From: Flavobacterium sp. 245
GTDB lineage: Bacteria > Bacteroidota > Bacteroidia > Flavobacteriales > Flavobacteriaceae
Reading direction: 5' to 3'
Assembly (NCBI RefSeq): GCF_004362055.1
Contig: NZ_SNXB01000001.1
Location: 62,001 to 126,000, forward strand
DNA: 64,000 nt
Of this stretch, positions 55,547-62,573 are shown in pieces (positions within the stretch are counted from its first letter, which is position 1; the number at the start of each line of letters is the position of its first letter). The notes under the pieces are model-generated. The model was given only the letters and a program-made list of their open reading frames with translations. It ran no database searches and had not been told where the DNA came from. The translations under genes were made by a program, and so were the position numbers.

Positions 55547-56442
55547 AAATATCCTTGTTGCTTTCTCTTTTCCATTGCAGCTTCAGAACGTTTGTCGTCG
55601 ATTCTAGCTCCTCTTTCAGAAATAGTTGAAGTTCTGATTTCTCCAACAACTTCCTGGATTGTTGCTGCGTAAGATTCAACAGCGGCTGTACAACTCATAT
55701 CTCCAACGGTTCTGAAGCGAACAATTCGTTCTTCGATTTGTTCGTCTTCTTCCTGATACACAAAAGGAGAATGCGACCAGATTAAACCGTCTCTCAAAAA
55801 AACTTTTCTTTTATGTGAAAAATAAATTGACGGAATCTCAATGTGTTCTTTTTCGATATAACTCCAAACATCTAATTCTGTCCAGTTTGAAATTGGGAAA
55901 ACACGAACGTTTTGACCATTTTCTATTTTTCCATTCAAAATATCAAACAATTCCGGACGTTGGTTTTTTTCATCCCACTGACCAAAATCGTCACGCACTG
56001 AAAAAATACGTTCTTTCGCTCTTGCTTTTTCTTCATCACGACGTGCTCCACCAATACAAGCATCAAACTTAAATTCTTCAATTGCATCTAAAAGTGTTGT
56101 TGTCTGTAAGCTGTTTCTACTAGAATATTTTCCAGTTTCTTCCACCACTTTTCCCTCATCAATAGCATCCTGAACATTACGAACGATCAACTCTAAACCT
56201 AATTCTTCAACCAATTTATCTCTGAAAGCAATTGTTTCAGGGAAATTATGTCCCGTATCAACGTGCAATAGAGGAAACGGAATCTTTGCCGGGAAAAATG
56301 CTTTTTGAGCCAAACGCACTAATGTTATAGAATCTTTTCCTCCAGAAAAAAGTAAAACAGGTTTATCAAACTGTGAAATTACTTCTCTGAAAATGTATAT
56401 TGCTTCACTCTCTAAAGCGTTTGTTTTTAATACTGAACTCAT
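55543..56442 (-). CDS. cysD: Sulfate adenylyltransferase subunit 2
   Basis: The ATG at 56442 (MSSVLKTNALESEAIY) is the likely start; a TTG six codons upstream is not supported. The 299-residue protein carries the PP-loop SGGKDSITLV, followed by HVDTGHNFPETIAFRD and the CIGGARRDEEKARAKERIFS region, and ends in the QQGYF tail typical of CysD. It catalyses ATP + sulfate to APS with the GTPase CysN. The gene is 276 bp behind cysH with two REP elements and arrays in the gap. Confidence 0.96.
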   Translation of the reverse strand: MSSVLKTNALESEAIYIFREVISQFDKPVLLFSGGKDSITLVRLAQKAFFPAKIPFPLLHVDTGHNFPETIAFRDKLVEELGLELIVRNVQDAIDEGKVVEETGKYSSRNSLQTTTLLDAIEEFKFDACIGGARRDEEKARAKERIFSVRDDFGQWDEKNQRPELFDILNGKIENGQNVRVFPISNWTELDVWSYIEKEHIEIPSIYFSHKRKVFLRDGLIWSHSPFVYQEEDEQIEERIVRFRTVGDMSCTAAVESYAATIQEVVGEIRTSTISERGARIDDKRSEAAMEKRKQQGYF

Positions 56443-56451
56443 TGTGTTTTT

Positions 56452-56487
56452 TTGTTTCAAGTTTCAAATTTCAGGTTTCAAGTTTGT
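56452..56487. repeat. 7-bp periodic array upstream of cysD
   Basis: GTTTCAA, GTTTCAA, ATTTCAG, GTTTCAA, GTTTGTG in register, 10 bp upstream of the cysD start. Confidence 0.75.
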
Positions 56488-56546
56488 GGTGACTCTAAAA
56501 TTCTCAACTATTGTTTTATTCTAATTTCTATATTCTTTTTCGGATC

Positions 56547-56640
56547 CCATCGGGTTAAAACCCGACGCTACAATAGGAAACGTTCCTCCTCTCCATCGGG
56601 TTGAAACCCGACGCTACAATATGGAATGTTCCTCCGGAAC
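56547..56640. repeat. Two tandem REP elements, family D
   Basis: ATCGGGTTAAAACCCGACGC and ATCGGGTTGAAACCCGACGC follow each other directly in the same orientation, the second with the CTCCGGAAC tail. Between cysH and cysD. Confidence 0.9.
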
Positions 56641-56649
56641 TCTAAATCA

Positions 56650-56733
56650 AAATCTTAATTCTTGATTCTTTGCTCTTTATTCTATGCTCTTTGTTCTATT
56701 TTCTTTATTCTATTCTCTTTACTCTTTCTTAGC
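56650..56733. repeat. Long 7-bp periodic array at the end of cysH
   Basis: About eleven units (ATTCTTG, ATTCTTT, GCTCTTT, ATTCTAT, GCTCTTT, GTTCTAT, TTTCTTT, ATTCTAT, TCTCTTT, ACTCTTT) keep a 7-bp register over more than 80 bp; the cysH stop and last codons are inside it. Confidence 0.85.
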
Positions 56734-57429
56734 GCTGTGCAATCCGCATTCTTTGTGGCTTGATTCCCACCACCATCTTCCGGCTCTGATATCTTCTCCC
56801 GGAAAAATGGCTCTTGTACATGGTGCGCATCCTATACTTACGAAACCTTGTTTGTGTAAGGCATTTTGAGGAACATTGTTTTCTGATAAATAGGTTTCAA
56901 CTTCCTCTAAAGACCATTTTAATAAGGGATTAAATTTGATGATTTCAAAACCTCCGTCGTATTCAAATAAATTCAAATCTTGTCTATTTTCCGATTGCTC
57001 TGCTCTTAAACCTGTGATCCAAACTGAGTTTCCTGCCAAAGCTTTTCTTAACGGAACCACCTTTCGGATGAAACAACATTCTTTTCTATTCTCAACCGAA
57101 TCATAAAAACTATTCGGCCCTTTTTCTTTTAGTAAATTTTCTACCGCTGTTGCTTCCGGAAAATAAACCTCAATTGGTCTTTTATACTTTTTTAATGTCT
57201 TATGAAAAACATCATAAGTTTCCTGAAACAATCTTCCGGTATCCAGAGTAAAAACAGTAATATCAGTATTGCTTTTTGCAATGAAATCTGTAATTACCTG
57301 ATCCTCCTGACCGAATGAAGTCGAAAAAATCACTTTTCCCGGGTATTCTTTAGCTAAAAAAACTAAAGTTTCGTCAAGCGAAAAATCTTTTGTTTTATCT
57401 AATAAATCTTGTACAATAATCGCACTCAT
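56719..57429 (-). CDS. cysH: Adenylylsulfate (APS) reductase, CysH family
   Basis: The 236-residue protein has the PAPS-reductase fold with SFGQEDQVITDF and TLDTGRLFQETY, and the catalytic ECGLH (C228). It also has C118-C119 and C201-x-x-C204, the four ligands of the [4Fe-4S] cluster found in APS-specific, plant-type-like bacterial reductases. The substrate is therefore probably APS, in line with the absence of cysC. It forms sulfite using thioredoxin. It is co-directional with cysD and cysN. The C-terminal SAKKE-stop is encoded within a 7-bp periodic array. Confidence 0.95.
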   Translation of the reverse strand: MSAIIVQDLLDKTKDFSLDETLVFLAKEYPGKVIFSTSFGQEDQVITDFIAKSNTDITVFTLDTGRLFQETYDVFHKTLKKYKRPIEVYFPEATAVENLLKEKGPNSFYDSVENRKECCFIRKVVPLRKALAGNSVWITGLRAEQSENRQDLNLFEYDGGFEIIKFNPLLKWSLEEVETYLSENNVPQNALHKQGFVSIGCAPCTRAIFPGEDIRAGRWWWESSHKECGLHSAKKE

Positions 57430-57456
57430 AATCTTTCTTCCTTTCTAAAATTATTT

Positions 57457-58359
57457 CTACAATAATTTAGATAATGTTTTTAAACTCAATAATATAATTA
57501 GAACTCCAACTGCAATCATCATTGGTTTTCTTTTGATTTTATTTACTAAATAAGCTCCTAATGGTGCTGAAATTACACCTCCTAAAATCAAACCAAAAAT
57601 AACCTGCCAACCATGAATTCCTCCAAAAAGCATAAATGTTATACCACTTGCAAATGAAATTGCAAACTCAGCTGCATTTACAGAACCTATAGTATATCTC
57701 GGATTTCTTCCTCTTCCTAATAATGTTGAGGTTACAATTGGCCCCCAACCGCCACCGCCAACCGCATCCATAAAACCTCCAAAAGTGGCTAAATAACCCA
57801 GTTTAGTAGTTTTCTTTTTAACAATTGATTTTGCAAGTGCTTTTCTAATAATTATACCTGCCAAAACAATCATATAAACGGCAATGAATGGCTTTATAAT
57901 ATCTCCGTTAATCACATCTGACAATAAATACGCGCCTGTAATAGAACCTAAAACACCCGGAATTAATAAATGCTTTACCAGTTTTTTATTAATATTCCCG
58001 AATTTGTGATGTGAAATTGCCGATGCTCCTGTTGTAAACATTTCTGCAACGTGAACTCCTGTACTGCTAACAACAGGTGGAACTCCGTATGCCAGCAAAA
58101 ACGAAGTACAAGTTGCTCCATAACCCATTCCTAATGTGCCATCTACTAATTGAGCAAAAACACCGATCGCAAAAAACACCAAAAACTCCTGATTAAAACC
58201 CCCAATAAATCCGCTCCATGAAAACTCAGTGTAGTGATTAAAAATTAAGGTAGCTAACAAGCCTACCAATAAAACCAAAGGCACTACCACCCATAATTTT
58301 TCTTTTATTGATGCATCTGACCTAACATCGTAACTATTGATCTTCAATTCTTTTTCCAT
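57457..58359 (-). CDS. TauE/SafE-family permease, probable sulfate uptake
   Basis: The 300-residue membrane protein has eight or so helices and TauE/SafE repeats (GTLGMGYGATCTSFLLAYGVPP; GFMDAVGGGGWGPIVTSTLLGRG; PLGAYLVNKI). As the first gene of the operon with cysH, cysD and cysN it is most likely the sulfate importer, since no CysTWA ABC transporter is seen. Members of the family also export sulfite or sulfonates, so direction is inference. A promoter and a palindromic operator lie directly upstream. Confidence 0.85.
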   Translation of the reverse strand: MEKELKINSYDVRSDASIKEKLWVVVPLVLLVGLLATLIFNHYTEFSWSGFIGGFNQEFLVFFAIGVFAQLVDGTLGMGYGATCTSFLLAYGVPPVVSSTGVHVAEMFTTGASAISHHKFGNINKKLVKHLLIPGVLGSITGAYLLSDVINGDIIKPFIAVYMIVLAGIIIRKALAKSIVKKKTTKLGYLATFGGFMDAVGGGGWGPIVTSTLLGRGRNPRYTIGSVNAAEFAISFASGITFMLFGGIHGWQVIFGLILGGVISAPLGAYLVNKIKRKPMMIAVGVLIILLSLKTLSKLL

Positions 58360-58385
58360 ACTCTCAGGACTGGCTTTTGATGCAA

Positions 58386-58449
58386 AATCTATTACCCTAT
58401 CGGGTTAATAGATTACTATGCAAAATTAATACTTATTTCTAAATATCAA
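58386..58449 (-). promoter_or_regulatory. Promoter and palindromic operator of the sulfate operon
   Basis: On the minus strand TTG (58449-58447), 18 bp, TAATTTTG (58428-58421). Immediately downstream, 58386-58414 forms an inverted repeat AATCTATTACCC-TATC-GGGTTAATAGATT (12-bp arms, one bulged T), so the start site lies at its edge. A candidate binding site for the Rrf2 regulator encoded 1.1 kb away; that link is inference. The remainder of the 311-bp gap to 58670 is A/T-rich with no gene. Confidence 0.75.
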
Positions 58450-58670
58450 AACATTATTTAATTTTTTTACAGCACTAATTCTCTTTACATTAAGTAAGCG
58501 TTGTTTTTTTTTAGTTTTATAAATTCGCTTCCAAAATTAAAATCATAAATTACTGTCTTACAACAAAATAAACTTGTAATGACATTTGTTTACAAATATA
58601 GCACTTTAAAGTCTACCATATCTATAGGATAATTATAAAATTGTTATTATTTTTACGCCAAACTTTTTTT

Positions 58671-59453
58671 ATGGATTTTCAGATTGGTCTTGTAATTGCG
58701 GGGTTAGCAGTTGGTTTTATTGTAGGTTTAACAGGTGTTGGAGGGGGCTCTTTAATGACCCCGATTTTATTATTTTTTAATATTCCGCCAACAACTGCAG
58801 TGGGTACAGATTTGCTTTATGCTGCTTTTACGAAAGCTGGAGGGATATTTGTTCATCATAAAAAAGGAAATATAAACTGGAAAATTACAGGATGGCTTAC
58901 ATTAGGCAGTGTTCCTGCTGCTTTATTGACTTTATGGATATTAAACAGCATCAAGACAGATATTGATACCATTAATCATGTTATAAAGTATAGTTTAGGT
59001 TGGGCATTATTATTTACATCTGTTGCCATTATATTTAAAAAGAAGCTTTTGAAATTTTCTCAAAAGCATGCTGGAGACAAATTTCATTACGAAAGCACCA
59101 CACAAAATATGCTAACTATTGCAATCGGTATATTACTTGGCGCAACTGTAACAGTAACATCCATTGGCGCAGGTGCGCTGGGAACAGTAACTTTATTTTT
59201 TCTTTATCCTCTATTACCGTTGCCTCGCTTAGTTGGAACTGAAATTGCTCATGCTGTTCCATTAACGCTTGTTGCAGGAATTGGACATGCTTCTATGGGA
59301 AATCTAGACGTAGGATTACTTGGACAACTGTTAATGGGATCACTTCCTGGAATATATATGGGAAGTATGCTGAGCGGAAAAGTTCCGGATCAATTTCTTA
59401 GAAATGCGATAGCAGTAATGTTATTCTTTACAGGATATAAATTGATTTTTTAA
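58671..59453 (+). CDS. Second TauE/SafE-family transporter
   Basis: The ATG at 58671 (MDFQIGLVIAGLAVGF) is preferred to a TTG ten codons earlier. The 260-residue protein has seven to eight helices and the family motif GLTGVGGGSLMTPILLFFNI, with a second-half copy VTVTSIGAGALGTVTLFFLYP. It is divergent from the sulfate operon and convergent with the Rrf2 gene. It may export sulfite or another sulfur anion, complementing the presumed importer; direction and substrate cannot be read from sequence. Confidence 0.85.
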   Translation: MDFQIGLVIAGLAVGFIVGLTGVGGGSLMTPILLFFNIPPTTAVGTDLLYAAFTKAGGIFVHHKKGNINWKITGWLTLGSVPAALLTLWILNSIKTDIDTINHVIKYSLGWALLFTSVAIIFKKKLLKFSQKHAGDKFHYESTTQNMLTIAIGILLGATVTVTSIGAGALGTVTLFFLYPLLPLPRLVGTEIAHAVPLTLVAGIGHASMGNLDVGLLGQLLMGSLPGIYMGSMLSGKVPDQFLRNAIAVMLFFTGYKLIF

Positions 59454-59466
59454 ATAAAATCATCAC

Positions 59467-59510
59467 TATAAAAAAAGACCATTTCTAATTTGGAAATGGT
59501 CTTTTTTATT
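59467..59510. terminator. Bidirectional terminator between the TauE/SafE and Rrf2 genes
   Basis: AAAAAGACCATTTC / GAAATGGTCTTTTT hairpin with A- and T-runs on the outside, between convergent genes. Confidence 0.88.
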
Positions 59511-59512
59511 TC

Positions 59513-59923
59513 TTAAAATGCAATATCTGCCAAAGAATTGCTTTCTAATATTTTAAGTGTATTATCTCTAACTTCTGTCATTAATCTTCGGGCAGCGCAA
59601 GTAGACTCGTCATCACAGTCGTCACATCTTTCGTAAAAATTATGACTCGCACAAGGCAATAATGCAATTGGTCCTTCAAGAATTCGATAGACTTTTGCCA
59701 TACTAATATCTTTGGGATCTTTGATTAAATAATAACCACCGCCTTTTCCTTTTTTTGCTCCCAGAAAACCTGAATTTCTAAGCAATAATAAAATACTTTC
59801 TAAAAATTTAATGGAAATATGTTCGTTTTTCGCTATTTCGGCAATTTGAACAGGATCATTATTTTCTCGTCTGGCCAAATAAGTCAACGCTTTTATTCCG
59901 TATTTTGTTTTTTTTGAAAGCAT
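59513..59923 (-). CDS. Rrf2-family regulator with a four-cysteine cluster
   Basis: The 136-residue protein has the Rrf2 winged helix (MLSKKTKYGIKALTYLAR, VQIAEIAKNEHISIKFLESIL, GKGGGYYLIKDPKDI). After it come C91, C100, C103 and C109 (PCASHNFYERCDDCDDESTCA). IscR, NsrR and RsrR use three cysteines for an Fe-S cluster; four clustered cysteines here suggest Fe-S or zinc binding. Cysteine-free relatives (CymR) control cysteine metabolism. Its place beside two sulfur transporters suggests control of the sulfate operon, probably at the palindrome 58386-58414. Confidence 0.9.
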   Translation of the reverse strand: MLSKKTKYGIKALTYLARRENNDPVQIAEIAKNEHISIKFLESILLLLRNSGFLGAKKGKGGGYYLIKDPKDISMAKVYRILEGPIALLPCASHNFYERCDDCDDESTCAARRLMTEVRDNTLKILESNSLADIAF

Positions 59924-60055
59924 TTTTAAATTTTAAATTGCAAAATAGTTGTTCCGAATTTAATGTCTCGAAACGATACATTTTATTTCTGCAACAAAAA
60001 TAGGCTTTTTAAATGAGAATATTAACAGAATAGAAATTATATTCTACCTGTTCTA

Positions 60056-60556
60056 TCAGATTACTTCGTTAATCCCAATTAAATTGAATTCATGAAATGA
60101 TTTTATTTCTTCAACAAGTGCTTTCTTATTTACAACATAAGTATCAGAAATAGAATCGTGCCATCCTCTAGTTCCAAAGCATGAAAATATTTCAAACGGT
60201 ATAAAACGGCATAAAGTTCTTCTCAAAATTGTTACGAAATCTGTTTTTTCACCATATTCATTAACCACGATTGTTCCTGTAATAAATTTACCTAAAGATC
60301 TTCCAAATATTCCTTCAGTAATTAAAAAATAAAAAAAGTAAATCAGCATTATTACTATATTCCATCCCCAATCTCCTAAGCTGTCCATCCAGAGGCTAAA
60401 ACCTGTCAAACCAAATAAACCTATAAGAACTCCAGCTAAAATGCAGATTCCCATAAATAATAGAACTACAAATATGCCATCTAAAATAAAATTAAAAAAA
60501 CGGATTCCAACAGGAGCCAGCAGTCTGTCATCAAGAATGTAACCTGAATTACTCAT
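60056..60556 (-). CDS. RDD-family membrane protein
   Basis: The 166-residue protein has three membrane helices. RDD signatures are visible: RLLAPVGIRFFNFILDG (R and D), GIFGRSLGKFITGTIVVNE, and GWHDSISDTYVV. Family members are linked to ion or compatible-solute transport in a few cases, and most are uncharacterised. There is no operon partner; neighbours are 130-160 bp away. Function unknown. Confidence 0.88.
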   Translation of the reverse strand: MSNSGYILDDRLLAPVGIRFFNFILDGIFVVLLFMGICILAGVLIGLFGLTGFSLWMDSLGDWGWNIVIMLIYFFYFLITEGIFGRSLGKFITGTIVVNEYGEKTDFVTILRRTLCRFIPFEIFSCFGTRGWHDSISDTYVVNKKALVEEIKSFHEFNLIGINEVI

Positions 60557-60711
60557 ATAGAAATTGGTAGTTTTATAATTTATTAGTTTTTTTTAGTTCC
60601 TAACAAAAATATATTTTTTATGCAAATTACACCAAAAAGAATGACGATTTTTAACAGTAATAAATTTACAGTCAAAAATCGTCATTATTTAAAGTAGAAA
60701 TCTAAAATTAT

Positions 60712-61884
60712 TTATTCAAGAGCTTGCTTCAAGTCAGCAATTACATCAGCAACGGTTTCCAAACCTACAGAAACACGAACTAAACCTTGTGTAATTCCAA
60801 CAGCTAATTGATCTTCTTCAGATAATTTACTGTGCGTTGTAGAAGCCGGATGCGTTACAATAGTTTTTACGTCTCCAATATTTGCCGAAAGCGAACACAG
60901 TTTAATTTTATCCAAAAATTTTCTTCCTGCTTCAAGACCGCCTTTAATTTCAATAGCAATAATATTACCGCCTAAAAGCATTTGTTTTTTAGCAATCTCA
61001 TATTTTGGGTGTGATTTTAAAAAAGGATATTTCACACTGTTTACATTTGGGTGACTTTCTAAAAACTCAGCCACTTTTAAAGCATTTTCACAATGTTTGT
61101 CAACACGCACAGCCAAAGTTTCTAAACTTTTAGACAAAACCCAAGCATTAAAAGCTGACATTGCCGGTCCGGTATTTCTTGAAAACAAATAAATTTTACG
61201 AATCAACTCAGCATCTCCAACGGCAACTCCACCCAAAACACGACCTTGTCCATCGATTAATTTTGTTGCTGAATGGACTACAATATGAGCTCCATATTTG
61301 ATAGGCTGTTGAATGTATGGAGTTGCAAAACAGTTATCAATTATTAAAATCAAATTGTGTTTTTTGGCAATTTGGCCTAACAATTCCAAATCAATTACAT
61401 CTACACCTGGATTTGTAGGCGTTTCTGCATATAAAATCTTTGTATTTGGTTTTATAAAACTTTCAATAGTTTCTGGTTTATTGATATCAAAATAAGAAGT
61501 TTCAATTTTCCATTTTGGGAAATATGTCATGAACAATGCATGAGTTGATCCAAAAACGCTTCCAGCAGAAACAATGTGATCTCCTGATTCTAACAATGCG
61601 GCAAACGTCGAGTATATCGCAGCCATTCCTGTTGCAAATGCATAACCAGCTTCGGCACCTTCCATTGCACAAACTTTGTCTACAAATTCTGTTGTATTTG
61701 GATTGCTAAAACGAGAGTAAATATTACGGACTTTTTCTTCCGTGAAAGAAGCTCTCATATCCTCAGCATCTTCAAATACAAAACTTGATGATAAATACAA
61801 AGGAGTTGAATGTTCCTGAAATTGTGTTTTTTCTAAATGTGTACGGATGGCTTGAGTTTCAAAACCAAATTCTTGTTCGTTCAT
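60712..61884 (-). CDS. metZ: O-succinylhomoserine sulfhydrylase-type PLP enzyme (Cys/Met metabolism)
   Basis: The 390-residue enzyme is of the Cys/Met-metabolism PLP family. Visible are YSRFSNPNT, the PLP-phosphate region GMAAIYSTFAALL, DNCFATPYIQQP, and the Schiff-base Lys in HSATKLIDGQGRVLGG (about residue 209), then HPASTTHSKLSEE. It could be O-succinyl- or O-acetylhomoserine sulfhydrylase (sulfide + activated homoserine to homocysteine), cystathionine gamma-synthase or lyase. The GQGRVLGG and RNTGPAMSAFNAW sequence is closest to MetZ by recall. It would use sulfide from the adjacent sulfate operon and homoserine from the aspartokinase-homoserine dehydrogenase downstream on the map. Confidence 0.85.
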   Translation of the reverse strand: MNEQEFGFETQAIRTHLEKTQFQEHSTPLYLSSSFVFEDAEDMRASFTEEKVRNIYSRFSNPNTTEFVDKVCAMEGAEAGYAFATGMAAIYSTFAALLESGDHIVSAGSVFGSTHALFMTYFPKWKIETSYFDINKPETIESFIKPNTKILYAETPTNPGVDVIDLELLGQIAKKHNLILIIDNCFATPYIQQPIKYGAHIVVHSATKLIDGQGRVLGGVAVGDAELIRKIYLFSRNTGPAMSAFNAWVLSKSLETLAVRVDKHCENALKVAEFLESHPNVNSVKYPFLKSHPKYEIAKKQMLLGGNIIAIEIKGGLEAGRKFLDKIKLCSLSANIGDVKTIVTHPASTTHSKLSEEDQLAVGITQGLVRVSVGLETVADVIADLKQALE

Positions 61885-61892
61885 TATTTTTT

Positions 61893-61925
61893 GTTTTTTT
61901 TTGTTTCAGGTTTCAAGTTTCAGGT
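61893..61925. repeat. 7-bp periodic array upstream of metZ
   Basis: TTTCAGG, TTTCAAG, TTTCAGG, TTTATAC follow in 7-bp register after a T-run, 9 bp upstream of the metZ start. Confidence 0.7.
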
Positions 61926-62023
61926 TTATACGATGTGTAAAACAATGATTTGAAACGTAAACAAGTGAGTCTTTTTAGCCAATCTAAAAATTATCTAATT
62001 CTCTAATTGACTCATTTTCTAAT

Positions 62024-62449
62024 TTATAGTATTTCGTTGTTCAATACAACTTTGTATTTAATAGTGGCAGTTGGCTCAACAGTTTTAGCAACTGAACAGT
62101 ACTTCTCGAAAGAAAGCTGTGCAGCGCGCTGTGCTTTTTCAGGATTGATATCGCCTTCTAAATAAAAAACTACATCAATTTCTTTAAAAGGTTTTGCTTC
62201 TTCGATTTGCACTCGTGTTCCTTCAACCTCAGCATTAAAAGATGTGATTTCCTGACGCTGTTTTTTCAAAATCGAAATCATATCAATCGCACTGCAACCG
62301 GCAACGCCCATTAATACTAGCTCCATTGGGCTTGCGCCTAAATCGCTTCCGCCAAATTCAGCTCTGCTGTCAACGTCAACTACATGTCCGCGTTCATTTT
62401 TTACTTTAAAATGAAATGCGTCGTTTACTCTGTTTAAGGTTACTTTCAT
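62024..62449 (-). CDS. OsmC/Ohr-family protein
   Basis: The 141-residue protein has the two reactive cysteines of the family at C52 (GVAGCSAIDM) and C118 (EKYCSVAKTV). The fold reduces organic hydroperoxides with thiols. The short N-terminus and the DLGASPMELVLMGVAGCSAIDM block match the YhfA/OsmC branch rather than Ohr. It lies between metZ and the aspartokinase-homoserine dehydrogenase gene on the same strand, possibly co-transcribed with the latter; a family-A repeat sits in the 124-bp gap. Confidence 0.92.
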   Translation of the reverse strand: MKVTLNRVNDAFHFKVKNERGHVVDVDSRAEFGGSDLGASPMELVLMGVAGCSAIDMISILKKQRQEITSFNAEVEGTRVQIEEAKPFKEIDVVFYLEGDINPEKAQRAAQLSFEKYCSVAKTVEPTATIKYKVVLNNEIL

Positions 62450-62476
62450 TTTTTTTGTTTTTTGTTTTTGTTTATT

Positions 62477-62561
62477 GTCATTGCGAGGAACGAAGCAACC
62501 TCACTAACAATTACACAAAGCTTGATTTTGCAAATGTGATTGCTTCGTTCCTCGCAATGAC
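62477..62561. repeat. BIME-like inverted repeat, family A (full copy)
   Basis: Perfect 24-bp arms (62477-62500, 62538-62561) around a 37-bp spacer starting TCACTAACAA. It ends 12 bp from the thrA stop. Confidence 0.9.
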
Positions 62562-62573
62562 AAACTAGACTTT

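Noticed and set aside
13896..56733. Periodic arrays as CRISPR
   Set aside because: Units are 7-8 bp with no spacers, and no cas gene is in the window.
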